Source of the DNA: Volutella citrinella
Lineage: Eukaryota; Ascomycota; Sordariomycetes; Hypocreales; Nectriaceae
Direction of reading: 5' to 3'
NCBI GenBank assembly: GCA_034401135.1
Contig: JAWZSP010000011.1
Coordinates: 434,001 to 498,000 of the forward strand
DNA length: 64,000 nucleotides
Shown in pieces: positions 22,994-35,537 of this stretch; position 1 is the first letter of the stretch, and each line of letters begins with the position of its first letter. A program made the position numbers and the translations under genes. The notes beneath the pieces are model-generated. The model searched no databases, was not told where the DNA came from, and saw only the letters and a list, made by a program, of their open reading frames with translations.

Positions 22994-24950
22994 TCCTTTG
23001 CAATAGAGGGGAATGGGACCTAAAGCGCTATTTTATAGCATTTTAAAGTTATTAGTCATGATTATATGAGAAGCTAAATGACTTGACAAGGGGTGTTATA
23101 GCAGTTCTAAAATCAGGGACCAGAGTTAGAAATAGTCACAGCTCTCTTTGCGCTGCGAACACTCTACCAAGCCCTCTTTAGTATACCGAATGCTGGTAGT
23201 CATGACTAAGGACTACAGCCGCTAAGTCGTACTAATTTCTTCTCAAGTACTATATTCAAACGTCTATTAGAATAAATCCTTGTCTAACTGTATTATGCTC
23301 CACCGGCCATATTTCCATTACTTAGAGTTATAACAGCATACATTTCTTTTGTATATATAGCCGTTTGGCTAAGTGCTCCATCAAAAGCCCCACTCATAAG
23401 TCTTTCAAGGGCAGTAGCTTATTATACCACCCACACCGCCTCGGGCTCAATCGATCGCTCCGAGATCGGGAGTGAAGCTGCAGTTATCAGCAAGGAGAAT
23501 AGAGCAAAAGGCACAGCAAACATGTTTTCATAGTATCCACGCAGTCCTTCCAGGATCAGCAATAAGACTGCATTATAAGGCCGCCAGAATGGCCAGAATA
23601 GTTAGGATGCTTTCCAACAGAGGCAAGCCGCATCTAAAAAGGGCGGAGATTACCAGACAAGTCGTTTTCATCCAGGTGTACTAACACTGCATACGACATG
23701 CTTGATTAGAGTAAACTGGTAGAAAGTAGCCACCGGGGGGAATTGGCCGGTGGATCTATTGTTGGGAGGTAAGGCGTCTCATTTTGGTCTCAACATTCAT
23801 CCTGCGCTCCCATGAAATATTGCCAGCCCATCCACCCCCCAATTTTACCACCCCATAGTACTGTACAGTACTAGAAGCTGAGTATTAGTTTCAGCGACAC
23901 ATATTTGGTCTTTTGACAGGAGTTTAGTACAGTCAATATCAGCGGAGGAAATTGTACATGCTCCTCGACCTCGATCATATCCGGCCAGCAGCTAAACGAC
24001 TAACGCGCATCCGAAATTGTCCTCGATCGCTTCTTTTGCGCTCCTTGAAGCGTAATTTCAGCTTGATGTGATATGAATAACACCCCGTATGCATCATTCC
24101 ATGATCCAAAGGCCAATGCCTGCCATCTTTCCCACCCCATCCAGCCTTGTCCCTCTCTACGCTCATTGAACTCTGCTGTCGTGGTGCTTTTGGCGGCGTA
24201 TAATGCCAGCAGTGCCATGGCACACATCAGTCCCTCCCAAACGCAACTTGGGGCTCTGGAGGTAGTACTGAGTGTGTTACTACAGGAGGCAGTCGAGAAG
24301 GAAGAAGAGCAGAAACAAATCGTTAGCTTCATCTAGTTAGTGGCGACTGACACGCAGACCCCCGTGTTGGGGAGTACGTCAAGTAGTCGAATAAATAGAG
24401 GCAAAGCGGCACCAATAGAGGCCAACGAATGCACTTCAATCCACGTCACTGAGTGGGCACGACAGAGCAGCGTGATCAGGGAGGCCTGGCTTAAATTACA
24501 GGACTTGCATGAGAGTCGAGATCCGACCCGCCGTTTTGGGAATTAGTGGGAGAACCTGATATATGCGGGGTTGTATATGTATACATGAGATCGAGACGGC
24601 CAGAGTAACCCTAACGATTGTCGCGATACCCTGCATCAACTACTTGGAGCTTCACCGAGCGATAGATCGCCTACTGTGTCCTTACTAACTTACAGTAGCG
24701 CGCAGATCCTTGCGCTAGTGCCTTGCTGTGCTATGCCATGCTTGGTCGCATCTATTGTGCATGTCCTCCGTCCTAGCCACACCCGCCGCCCTCCGGTGCA
24801 CAGTCTACACAATGTCATGACACCCTCAATTAGTCTTATCAAGGTCAAAGACATACATGATTGACCAGTGCTGCACGCACACAGTCACACTACATACCAA
24901 GCCTCTGCTCCTCAAGCGCACAGCTGTCATACTAAACGGCTATTATTACT
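22994..24950. other. Gene-poor stretch
   Basis: About 2 kb with only short, unsupported ORFs. An open minus frame of 110 codons (24000-24332) overlaps an open plus frame of 87 codons and neither has a recognisable motif. It contains an 18-bp perfect palindrome TAGTACTGTACAGTACTA (23856-23873) and a hairpin CCACCGG...CCGGTGG (23730-23753). Confidence 0.4.
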
Positions 24951-25355
24951 AGACGAACTCTATTATAGCTCTAAGTACTTCAATTCTCTTAACTTCTTTT
25001 CTATAAACTTATAAACCTCTTTCTTACTATAAGTAGTATTAACTTAGGATATATTAGAAAATAAGGTAAAGTAAGTTATATTATATACTTTAATAACTAA
25101 GGATTTAGTAAGAGTATCTAAAACTAATAAATTTATTAAGTTAAATATCTTTATTATATACCTCAGCCTAGATCCCTCCAGGCTATATACTATATAACAA
25201 ATCCATGGCATACTTAGCTAGATTCGATATATAGAAGGACAGAATAGACAACGAACTTCATATATATATTATCTATCTCTTATTATTATGCTTACTTCCA
25301 GATACGACTTATAATCTATTGAATCCAGCAAGACTGAGACTGGATCTGGCATTCC
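24951..25355. repeat. AT-rich flank of the degraded retroelement
   Basis: TA-rich sequence resembling the RIP-mutated island that follows. No coding relic could be decoded here. It may include the missing 5' part of the left LTR or an older insertion. Confidence 0.4.
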
Positions 25356-25578
25356 TTTATAAGGGAAAACCCATAATGCACATAACCTAGACCAGCCCGT
25401 GGGCCACAGAGGCCGCGAAGACTGCGCGCAGGCACGCCAGCCACTAAGCGAAAAACCATACACTAAGATTACTTAGAACCTATAAGTAAAAGTCAATATA
25501 GCAGCCTACCCCTAACTGTATACTTATTCCTAGCTTCAGCCTATAGCTATATCTTTATAATTCTTTTACTTCTTAAGA
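25356..25578 (+). repeat. Left LTR-like copy of the degraded chromovirus
   Basis: It matches 32179-32289 plus 44435 to about 44550 with mainly C/T and G/A differences. The shared GC-richer core is ACCTAGACCAGCCCGT and onwards. It lacks the first about 14 bases and the last about 35 bases of the right copy, so this LTR is truncated or rearranged. An ORF on its minus strand (25269-25463) is a shadow. Confidence 0.65.
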
Positions 25579-25999
25579 AGCTAGCACAGAGTATATCTTA
25601 ACTAGGGGAGTCTATCCCTATATATAATATAATATCTTTAACTACTCTAAGAGTGTATACCCCTTTCCTATCTAACTAATTACTATTACTTAATAATAGG
25701 AGGTTAATACTATTAATCAAGACCTTAGAATAAAGGTAGTGCTTTTGTATAGGCATAGAGTATAAGAGCCTTATAATAGACCCTATAGTAGCTATCTTAT
25801 AGCAGGTAGCAGACTAAAACAAGCTTATCTACTAGCTACTTGCTAAGTATTCTCCTAACCTTAGCTATAAGTATAAATACCTACTTACTTATAGCTATAA
25901 AGTGCTGTAAGAAGACAACCCTAATACTGCTATTAATAACTAGATTAAAGCAGTTAAAACTAGTAATAACTTTAAAAAGCGTATTATTATAGTATAGAG

Positions 26000-28900
26000 G
26001 ATTAATTAGGCTTTTACTAAGGCCTTTTATAAGATTTAGTAGTATTAGTAAATATATATTAGTAGGTTACTAAATAACCCTACTTAAGAGGACTTTATTA
26101 ACTTTATATAATAAAAGTATATCAACCCTTATATATATAAGCAATAGCTCTATAATAAGTTAGAAGGCTTTTAATAGAAAGAAGTTAAGAGACTTTCTGA
26201 ATTCTTTTAATTATAGAGCGCAATCTATACTTTATTAAGTACTAAAGGAATTAATATTAATACTATCTTAGCTTACTATTTTTACTATTACTTATAGAAG
26301 AACCTATAAGATAAGATAGACTGCTAGATAGTTAACCTTTATAAGGTTTATAATATTATTAATAAAGCTAAGAGGATATAGATATATCTTAACTATACCC
26401 ATACTAACTAGCTAGCAAACTACTATAAAAAAAATATAAATAAAATAAATCATATACTTATATACTTAAACTACTACCCTATAGATAATACTAATTATAA
26501 TACTAAAGGGAAAAGATAGTAGTTAAACTAATCTATACCTTAGTACTTAAGAAAAAGGAGTATAGAGAGCTCTATATAGAGTATTTATTATAAATATAGG
26601 CAGCCTAACTATAAGAAGGCCGACTGCTTTATATATAAATACTAAGATAGTACTATCTTAACCTTAGAGGCCCCTGCTAAACTGCTACCTAGGGCCTAAG
26701 TATAAGAAGTTTATTAGAAAATAGATATTAATAAGTTATTAGAAAATAAGTAGGTATTAGTAAAGAAGTAATAGTATTAGTACTTAAACTTACTATTATA
26801 CTTATTAGTAAGATTATTATAAGCTAAGCTATTATACTTTATAGCTATATAGAAAACTAAGTAGCTATAGATATAAATATAATAATATAGGTAGACTTTA
26901 TTAATAACTGCTTTATAATAAAGCTAGGTCTCTGACCGCTTTCTAATTATATAGTGCCTGAACTCTAAAATTAGTAGAGTATTATAAGATAAATAAAAAG
27001 CAAAGCCTATTAGCTAACCTTCTTCCTTATTAATAGCAGAGGCTAGCTAAGGAAAGTATATAGGACCTTTATTAAGATAGATAGGCTTAAGAAAGTAAGC
27101 AACTTATTAATATTAAATAACTTAATAAAGAAGAAAGGTATTTCTATAACTATAGCAACTTATTACTAGTTCTATAAACCTATCTCTATTATAGACCCTA
27201 AGTTAATTATATATAAGATTCTTAAAAAAGAATGTAAGGTATATATTCTCTATACTTATAGCACTATCTCTAGTAAAGACAGGGCAATTAAGTTCTTAGA
27301 TAGAAATAAGCGACTTAAGGATATAAGACTCCTAGCAGAGCTCTTAAGCTTTATAAGAGCTTTTAATAAAGACCTGGTGAAAGAGCTGCCTATCTTATAA
27401 GGTATAGAGTATATAATTAATATTATAAAGGGCAAGACCCCACTCTTTAAGCTATTATACCTACTAAATAAAAAGCAAGGTTAAGTACTTTATAAATATA
27501 TTACTAAGCACTTAGCCTCTAGTTATATTAAATACTCTAAGAGCTCTATAAGAGCCCTAATCTTATTTATACCTAAGAAAGATAGCACGCTCTGCTTATA
27601 TATAAATTACTATAGTCTTAATATAGTTATAATTAAGAATTACTACTCTCTCTTACTAATTAAAGACCTTCTAGACTATTTTTTAAAAGTAAAGTAGATT
27701 TCTACTATTAATATCTAAGATATATACTATTATATCTATATTAAAAAAAGCAACTATTAGAAAATAGCTTTCTGTATATAGTATAAATACTTTAAATATA
27801 TAATTATATTTTTTAGCTTAACTAATATACTAGCTACTTTCTAAGTATATATTTACTAAATACTTACTAAGTTATTAAATACTTACTATATTATATACCT
27901 TAATAATATTATTATCTACTTAGAAATTTAAGAAAAATATACCTAATACTTTTAAAAGGTTCTTTAAAAGCTATAAGCTATATAGCTCTATATAAAGCTA
28001 TTAAAGTATATATTTTATTAGTAAGAAGTAGACTTCCTTAGTTATTATATTACTTAAGAAAGGGTAGGTATAGAGCTAGAGTATATATAAGCTATTACTA
28101 AGTAGTAATTATTAGAATCTATCTAAGACCTTTAAGTCTTCTTAAGATTCTATAACTTTTACTAGAAATTTATCTTCTATTATTTAAAAATAGCCTTACT
28201 TTTAATAGACCTTCTAAAAAAAAGCTATAAGGGTAGGTAAATTAGGGAGTTTTAGTAAATAGAATGTACTATAGCTATATTTAGTAAGCTAAAAACTGCC
28301 TTTAGTTCTATAATTATTCTTTATTACTAAGATCCTATACTCCCTAGCTAAGTAGAGATAGATGCCTTTAACTAAGTAATTATAAGTATCCTAGCTTAAT
28401 AATATAATAACTAATAGTATCTAGTTATATACTTTTTATATAAATTATTAGAGATAGAAAATTAATAGGGCGCAGAGTAATAAGAGCTTTTTATAGTCCT
28501 TAAATTAATTAAGTATTAGAGTTACTACTTTTAGGGACTTTCTAAATATTTTATACTTCTTATTAATTATAAGGCGCTTTAGTAAATCTTTAAGGCTCTT
28601 ATAAAAGATTTTTAAAAAAGACTTATAAGATAGGTATATTAACTTTTAGAGTTTAATTTTAAAATATAGTACTACCTAAGAGTAAACAACTTTATAGATA
28701 GGCTATTTTATAAGCCTGACTATATAAAAAGTCAGCTTGTATATAGTAATATATTGCTAAGTTTAGTTTATAAGCTTAACTTAGTAAAAGACCTCTCTTT
28801 AGATATATAGTAAATAATTGTAAACTAAAAAAGAAAGTCTAAAGTATCTTAAGTATTTATCTAAGTAGTTAAGTCTAGCTTAATTAAACTAGCTATAGCC

Positions 28901-30600
28901 TAGATAACTGCAGCTCCTACTTTATAATAATACAGCCTATTCTATAAGCTATCTTTATATATAATATAAGTAATAGTATTTAAAGTGCAGACTAGAGTAT
29001 AGATAGGACTAGCTTAAAAAAGTCCTATTATAAAACCTGCTTCCTAGAGCAATACTTACTAAGAGTATATAAAGGACTTAAAGCAAGCTAGGGTTATTAT
29101 TCTAGACTAATATATCCTATGCCCTATTATAAAGGAACTTATAGAGAGCAAAATAGTATTTTTAGTATAGTTATTATATAAATTAAAAGTATTAATTAAA
29201 AAGCTATAGACTACTAACTTAGAATACTTAGTATATATAAATATAGTATATATTAATACTAGAAAGAAGAATTATATAGTAGACTGTATAAGTATATTAT
29301 TCTTTAAAAAGAGACTTATTATTTTAAAAGAGCTATCCTTATAGAGTAAGATCCTTTAGCACTACTATAATAACCCCTAGTCAGGGTATATAAGAGTAGT
29401 AAAGACTATAAAGCTGATCTTAAGAAAGTTCTATTAAGTTAACTTTATAGAAGATATAAGAGAGTATATTAAGACCTATAAGTATTACTAAAGTGTCTAT
29501 ATACTAAGGCATTACCTATATAAGAAGCTTTAACTATTACTACTATTATTATACTTATTCTAGGAAATCAGTATAGACTTTATTACAGGCTTGCTATAAA
29601 GTGCATAGCCTAAAGGCAAGCTAGCTAATATAATCCTTATAATTATCTATTAAATAACTAAGTATACTCTATTTATTCTAACTACTAAGCAACTTAATAT
29701 AGTATAGTTAGTAGGTATTTTATATAAGTATATTAAATATAAGTATAAGATGCTAGAAGGAATTATTAATAATAAAGATAAGCTCTTTATAAGCTAATTC
29801 TAAGCAGACTTAATTAAAGAGTAAGTAACTAGATAGCGCTTATTAATAATATACTACCTCTAGATAGATAGGTAGATAGAGCGGCTTAACTAGATACTAG
29901 AAAAGTATCTATAAATCTATACTAAGAGCTCTTTATAAAACTAGGCAGCTTACTTTTAAAAAGCAGAGTTTATATATAATAATAGTTATTATAGTATAAT
30001 TAGTATATCCTTAATAAAAGCATTAATAAAATACTATCTCTATATTATTAAATATATCTCTAAGTCTATAAAGACTAAGGTCTAAGGTATATAAAAGTAT
30101 ATTAAGAAGATTACAAACCTCTGCTAAAAAGCTGCTGAATTATAGAAGACAGTTATAGAGTTATAAGTAAAATATTATAACAGGCTGTATAAGAAGTAAA
30201 TCTTTAAAAAAAGCTAGATAGTCAGCCTCTTTATATAGAACTTCTATTTTAAATATAAGAAACTCGCACCTTATTTTATTAAAATAAAGGTTATTAAGTA
30301 TATTAGTAAGCAAGCTTATTAAATTAAATTACTTACTAAATACTAATATATATATAATATAGTATTAGTTATATTACTAGAACCTTAAACTAAAAAGGCA
30401 GTAAGAGAATAATTACTAATTAACTACTTTAACTTTAAAAAAAAGAAAGAAGAGTAGGAAGTTAAGGAGGTTATTATATATAAGACTAATAGAATATAGA
30501 CATTCTACTAAGTTAAGTAGTCAGGCTGGCTAATAGAATATAATACTTAAGAATTAGAGGAGCACCTTATAAATATAAAAAAGAAAGTCTAGGCCTATTA
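26000..30600 (+). pseudogene. Gag-pol relic of the degraded chromovirus
   Basis: These relics can be read directly in the plus strand. Zinc knuckle near 26588-26632: YYKYRQPNYKKADC, where Cys, Gly and His of a CX2CX4HX4C motif became Tyr, Arg, Asn and Tyr. RT near 27545-27930: PKKDSTL, then KIAF...YKYFKYIIIFFSLTN and YLNNIIIY, where YLDD became YLNN. Integrase near 29555-29600: ISIDFITGL preceded by TAG in place of Trp. A chromodomain near 30500-30600 resembles VKxSGWxIEYNTxELEEHL with stops at Trp/Gln positions. It is riddled with stops and is not functional. The chromodomain assigns it to the chromovirus clade of Ty3/gypsy. Confidence 0.78.
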
Positions 30601-32164
30601 TAAGTAGAAGAAGTATTATTATAAAAAGTAGGATAATAAAAATAAGCTAAGTACTTAATAAGTACTTATATATATTTATATTAAAAAATAAATTCCTTAA
30701 TATATACTAGCAGAGCCTTAGTTAAAATAAAAAATAAAAATAAAAGTAAAGGCTTAAAAAGTAAGTAACTGCTAAGAGTATAGCAGACCCTTGCTAATAG
30801 CAGCTTAGATTTAAATAAGTAAAAGCCTTATAAGGTAACTAAGAATAAAAAATAAAATTAAGAACTACTAGCTAAGTAAATAGTAATAGTTCTACTTAGC
30901 CTCGCCCTTTTTATTATTATTTCTATTATTCTTTAGACTATCTTAGTCTTAGTCTTAGGTATCCTAAAACTCTTAGTTAATATACTAATAGTTTGATAAA
31001 GGTATACTTTAATTTAGGTAATAAAGTAAGCAGAAGTATATATACTAGATAAGATATTTTAGTATAGTATAAGTAGTATATTAAGGTAATAATATATAGT
31101 ACTATACTAGGAGATTAGTTAGCTATTTATTATTATTAGCTCTCTCTTTTTCTACCCTAGTTCTTAAGATATTAATAAGTATATTAAGCTTAAACTTAAG
31201 CTTAGTAGTAGTAGTGTTATTCTAAATATATACTAGTTATATAGCCTCTGCTTAAAGTATAGTATTATCAGGCTAGATCTAGCTAGCTTAGAAAATCATA
31301 AAGTTAGAATATATTAGCCTAGGAGAATACTTAGTAAAGAGTAGCTAAAGGCTTGATATACTTATTATAAGACTATAATAATTATAAGCTTATAAATTAA
31401 GCTTAATTCTTAGAAAGACTACTATATAATAGTAGCCTTATCTTTAAGCTTCTCTTAGTAAGTATTTACTAGATTAGTAATATATTCCTAGAGGCGCTTT
31501 TATATATTAGTATAGGAGTTTATTATATTTAGTAAAGCAACTTAATACCTTAAGGTTAGGAAATCAGTATAGTCTTTAGTAAGAGTATAGTAATAGTTTA
31601 CCTTTTTTATAAGGTTCTAATACTATTAGGCTAGGCCTTAAAATTCTATTAGAATTTAAGAAATATTAAGTATACTTTAAAAAGAGATTATTAACTTACT
31701 ACTTAGCACTTAGATCAGTTTACTTTATAGAAAATATATCTCTACTTATAACTACCTTAGCAGTACTTAATCTAGATATTATAAAAGGTAGTAATTAGAT
31801 AGTTAAAGTATAGCAGCTTCTTAGTATATATATTAAAGAACTTTTTATTAGTAGAAAATTAAAAATTAAACAAAATATTCTAAATATAAAAAAGAACTGC
31901 TATCCTATCACTAAGTATTTAAAAAGAATTAATACTTTAGGAAAAAATAAAAAGCCCTGTAAAAAAAGAAAAATTAAAGATTATATAGCCCTAGTAGAAG
32001 ACTAGGTAAACAGTCAGTAAGGGCTTAGTAAGATAAAGAAGAACCCTATAAAAAAAAGTAAATAAGAAGTTATTAATATTCGCCCTAAAAGTAGGGCACC
32101 AAAGTACGCAGGCACTTGCTAAACGCTTAGACTACTAATACTAAAAGCAGAGTCAGGGCGCCCC

Positions 32165-32289
32165 TGTTTATAGTAAGGTAATTATAAGGGAAAACCTATA
32201 ATATATATAACCTAGACCAGCCCGTAGGCCATAGAGGCCGCAAAGGCTGCGCGCAGGTATGCTAGCCACTAGGCAAAAAACCACGCACT
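32165..32289 (+). repeat. Right LTR of the degraded chromovirus, 5' portion
   Basis: It starts TGTTTATAGTAAGG directly after GGGCGCCCC and continues into the sequence shared with 25356-25470. It is cut at 32289 by the 12.1-kb insertion. Its continuation is at 44435. Confidence 0.65.
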
Positions 32290-32624
32290 TTGTTGGTGAG
32301 AATGACAGGCCCAAACAAACACCAATAATTGTCAGTGTCCCCTGCAGAAACCTGCCGTAGGGTAACTGAACTTGGGCGAAAAGCGAAATTTTGCGTGACC
32401 TCCAGCAAGAGAACCTCGCAAGATAAACAAAATCTGAATTGACCAGCGATCTGATCAGACAGAAATGAAGGAGTCCCTGAACAGAAAAAGATTGAAAGAG
32501 GGGGAAAATTCTTGTTGATCTCAAGTACTGAGCGAACCTGCCCCTTTTAAGCTACTGACCCAAACGCCCAATTGACCAATCCAGCCCAACCACCAAAATG
32601 CCAATGTGATCCAGCTGCCACACA
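32290..32624 (-). repeat. 3' LTR of the intact retrotransposon
   Basis: 335 bp, apparently identical to 44095-44429. On the minus strand it begins TGTGTGGCAGC immediately after the polypurine tract. A TTAAAAG TATA-like box and CCAAT/ATTGG sequences lie in its U3 side. Confidence 0.9.
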
Positions 32625-32634
32625 CTCCTCCCCC
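32625..32634 (-). other. Polypurine tract
   Basis: The minus strand reads GGGGGAGGAG directly abutting the TGTGTGG start of the 3' LTR. This is the expected plus-strand primer of an LTR element and confirms the minus-strand orientation. Confidence 0.75.
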
Positions 32635-32703
32635 ATGGTCTGCATCATGTCCTCATGATCAGGCAGACCATGCCCCAAGCAAAGATATCCGAGCCAAGAC
32701 TAA

Positions 32704-35205
32704 CTACTGTCCACCAACATCCTCCATTTCCACATCCTCGTCTCCAGCGTCCTCCATGTCCTCGTCCTCGCCCGATCCCTGTTCCGCCACAACTTCCCGC
32801 AACACCGGATTCGCCTTGATCAGGTTGCGGCTGCGATACCGCTCCGCCCGGCTGGGCTTGGGCTTTGCCTCTTGGGTCGCCCACGGTCGCGTCGCTTCGT
32901 GGAAGATGAAGTCCCACTGACCAGGGTGAATCAGATTAGGCGGGACAAACGGCGCCCATGTGTATGTCGTAGTGCCAGGAACTGGGAACCCGTAGATGAT
33001 TCGATCCTCGACTGGGCACAGCGGTACCACTCCGTTCACAGCGCGCACCATCTCCTCAGCGGCCTGTCCAAGGGGCTGATCCTTCAGAGCCTCCTTGGTT
33101 GCCAGGGCGTCCTCTATGGTGCACGGCAACTTGAGTGCTCCGGCGATCTCGGGTGTGGAGGCGACGAGCTTCTTCAGAGGCACTTGGCCAGTCTCGGGGT
33201 CAATTCGCTGCCCATCTTCGTCCACCTCGACACGAGGTTCCCGTTTGACTCGGAAGCCTGGGCTCGACGCTCGTGATCCGGGTTGCGATGGCTCTGGTGT
33301 TGCCGTCAGTCTCTTCGGGGCTGGCGGTTGCGGCTGCCTGAAGAAGCTGTGGAAGGTGCTGTGCTTCATAACACCAGGCGGCGGAGGCTGATCCCACAGA
33401 TCCGACCCGGCTCGTGAGGGTGTTGAGCTACGCGACCTTCCTTCAGACCGATCGCGATCCTCCCCAACACCTGAGCGTGGTGTAGCTTGGCGCGTTCTGG
33501 TGCCAAACGTAGACACAGGCGGGGCCGGGGGCATGCCAGCAGCGGGCTCTCGACCAGCCGAGTCTGATCGCGACGGGGTTCGTCGATGGAAAGGGTTGGC
33601 CGGAAAGTAATGAGCGCTGGCTCGGTACCCGGGTGTAGGGCTGTCGGGCACATTCTCGACTGAGGGTTGAAGAGTCGCGATTGGCGGCTGGCTGTCGCCA
33701 AGAGGAGCTGGGGACTTCGCGGGAGGCGTTCCGATCAGATCAATAGAGCCCTGTCCGTCAGTGTTGAACTCCGATCGGGGCCTTTGCGGCACAGGGCCCT
33801 TCCAAGCAACGCCTCGGCTCTTCCACATGGCGAGTACCTCATCAGAAATCTTGGTGCGGACTCGAGCTTGCTGGTCAGCCGGCGGAGCGGAAGACCGCAG
33901 GAGATTGGCACTGCTTGGATTCGGTCTGATCAGGTGGAGCGACGTCGGAGAGAAGGCATAGCGAAGCTTGTCAACCTTGAAGCAGAGGTGGCCGCCAAAG
34001 CTGGTAAAGAAGCGTTCGTCTCCATGGATCTCAGAAACGTCGATGAACTTGGTGACATGGCGCATGTAAGGGATCGAGTAAGGAATCTGCTCCTTGGTGA
34101 TCTTCGGGAGTGTAAAGCCAAGATCCATAAGGGCCGCAGAGGTGAGCAGGGCGTAAACGATGTCGAGGCTCTCGTCGCGGTCGCCGGCAGCGTGATCGAC
34201 AGTAGCCAGGACCCAGTCTCGAAGTCGGAATCGGAATGCAGGCTCGTGCTTCGGGCGGGTGCGATCAATCGTCAAGATAGCCTTCTTTGTGTGTTTGTCG
34301 AAATCCTCCGGGCCATAGCCTCGCAGGCCGCGTAGTGTCTGGAAGAGGCAAAAGACACTAAGGAATCCACACTCAAAGCCGTTGGGCTGATCGGATAGAG
34401 GTGGGACAATCAGCTTGAAGTCGAAGGGCATTCCGAGAGAGGCAAGGGTCTCGCGCCAGACGTAGGCGAATTGGGCGGCATGAGGGCGGATCTGCTTTCT
34501 CATGGTGTCGAAGAAGTAAACGTGACCGACTACCCGATCGTACAGGAATGAACCCCAATGGGAACTGGCGAAGTTGACTAGACCAATGAAGAAAGGCTTG
34601 TCTCCCATGAGGTGGCGGACGCGGTCGGGGGCACCTAGGCCAGTGAAGGGGGTCTGCAAGGCTCGATTGGTACCGTGGGGGAGAAGCAAGTTGGAACCAG
34701 TTTCACCGATCTTGGGGTTTGGGAAAGGCACGTTCCCCTCGATTCCAAGCACACCATCGCCGAAGGCCACTAGGTCTTCCATGCCGTACGAAACCATGCG
34801 AACGAAGGCCATCAGCTCAGTGTCCGATGCCCAGCCTTTGTCATTCATTTTGCCGATCGCGCTCCAGAGGCTACGGCAGTGCTCTGCCCAAACGTTGTCG
34901 GCGTGTTTGATCTCCTTAAAGTGGTCTCGCATAGGCACTTTGTCGAAGAGGGGGATGGCTAGTTTTGGGTCTGCGATCTCGAGGGTATTGTCAACAGGGT
35001 CCCAAGTCTCGCGAGGTTTGAAGAAGGCAGGTTGTCGGCGGTAGAGGTCAGTGAGGTTGCCAAACCGTTCCTCGACAGAGGTTCTTCCTGCCGGATCTTC
35101 TCCTTGAACCGAACCGAAGAGGAGCAGGGGATCGGTGCTTGCGCTGTAGCACCCTTGGGAGTTCTCCCACGCTGGGTTGACTTTCATGCCTCGGGTTCGC
35201 GACAT
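32704..35205 (-). CDS. Ulp1/C48-like cysteine protease carried by the retrotransposon
   Basis: A single uninterrupted 833-codon frame. The N-terminal half contains the C48 catalytic pattern in order: SSHWGSFLYD (His about 216), YFFDTM (Asp about 233) and SDQPNGFECGFLSVF (Gln about 273, Cys about 279). This matches the HW...D...Q-x-NG-x-xCG arrangement of SUMO/Ulp1 proteases. The C-terminal half is Pro/Ser/Arg-rich and probably disordered, ending in an acidic tail (GEDEDMEDAGDEDVEMEDVG). It lies downstream of integrase, on the same strand as gag-pol, and ends about 70 bp before the polypurine tract. It could process the long polyprotein or remove SUMO from silencing factors; both are inference. 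Ulp1-like genes are known cargo of some DNA transposons but are unusual in LTR elements. Confidence 0.75.
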   Translation of the reverse strand: MSRTRGMKVNPAWENSQGCYSASTDPLLLFGSVQGEDPAGRTSVEERFGNLTDLYRRQPAFFKPRETWDPVDNTLEIADPKLAIPLFDKVPMRDHFKEIKHADNVWAEHCRSLWSAIGKMNDKGWASDTELMAFVRMVSYGMEDLVAFGDGVLGIEGNVPFPNPKIGETGSNLLLPHGTNRALQTPFTGLGAPDRVRHLMGDKPFFIGLVNFASSHWGSFLYDRVVGHVYFFDTMRKQIRPHAAQFAYVWRETLASLGMPFDFKLIVPPLSDQPNGFECGFLSVFCLFQTLRGLRGYGPEDFDKHTKKAILTIDRTRPKHEPAFRFRLRDWVLATVDHAAGDRDESLDIVYALLTSAALMDLGFTLPKITKEQIPYSIPYMRHVTKFIDVSEIHGDERFFTSFGGHLCFKVDKLRYAFSPTSLHLIRPNPSSANLLRSSAPPADQQARVRTKISDEVLAMWKSRGVAWKGPVPQRPRSEFNTDGQGSIDLIGTPPAKSPAPLGDSQPPIATLQPSVENVPDSPTPGYRASAHYFPANPFHRRTPSRSDSAGREPAAGMPPAPPVSTFGTRTRQATPRSGVGEDRDRSEGRSRSSTPSRAGSDLWDQPPPPGVMKHSTFHSFFRQPQPPAPKRLTATPEPSQPGSRASSPGFRVKREPRVEVDEDGQRIDPETGQVPLKKLVASTPEIAGALKLPCTIEDALATKEALKDQPLGQAAEEMVRAVNGVVPLCPVEDRIIYGFPVPGTTTYTWAPFVPPNLIHPGQWDFIFHEATRPWATQEAKPKPSRAERYRSRNLIKANPVLREVVAEQGSGEDEDMEDAGDEDVEMEDVGGQ

Positions 35206-35537
35206 TTCGTCAGGCTTGGTGTAGCGGGTTCAAGGGCTCGATGATGGGTCTGATCAGGCAGAATGATGATGAAAATGAGGGAGAAAGAGAGGCAGTCTGT
35301 GTGCGTTGAGGAGTTGAAATGTTTGTTGCTGGAGAGGTGGTTTGCTTCTTCGCGCCGGGAAGAGAGCCGTCCTTTGAGCAGACTTATTGCCGTGATTCAC
35401 TGCCACTAGCCGCGCACCTGCCAGATCCGGCTCTTTGTCATTCATGCCTTTACCCTCTCTGCCCTTTCTCTGCTCTTCTCTTCTCTTTTTCCCTTCATCA
35501 TCAACTTCATCTTTGTTGTCGCGACGGCTTTGTCACG
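35206..35537. promoter_or_regulatory. Internal divergent promoter region of the retrotransposon
   Basis: 332 bp lie between the Ulp1-like start (minus) and the antisense gene start (plus). The last 90 bases before ATG 35538 are pyrimidine-rich (CTCTTCTCTTTTTCCC type), as in fungal core promoters. The divergent layout implies that cargo genes have their own promoters instead of relying on the LTR. Confidence 0.5.

Larger units (their letters stand above)
25356..32289 (+). mobile_element. RIP-degraded Ty3/gypsy chromovirus (main part)
   Basis: The element runs on the plus strand from an LTR-like segment at 25356-25578 to a second LTR copy beginning TGTTTATAG at 32165. That second copy is interrupted at 32289 by the intact retrotransposon and resumes at 44435. 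The internal 6.6 kb is TA-saturated but keeps gag, protease, RT, integrase and chromodomain relics in the expected order. The substitutions are almost all those expected from C-to-T and G-to-A change, so RIP is the likely cause of death. Confidence 0.8.

Noticed and set aside
24000..24336. Overlapping plus and minus ORFs of 87 and 110 codons
   Set aside because: Each is the antisense of the other, and neither has a recognisable domain, signal peptide or splice-supported extension.
32168..32524. 118-codon minus ORF and its near-copy at 44042-44329
   Set aside because: Both start at the same LTR position and differ only outside the LTR. They are LTR read-through frames, not genes.
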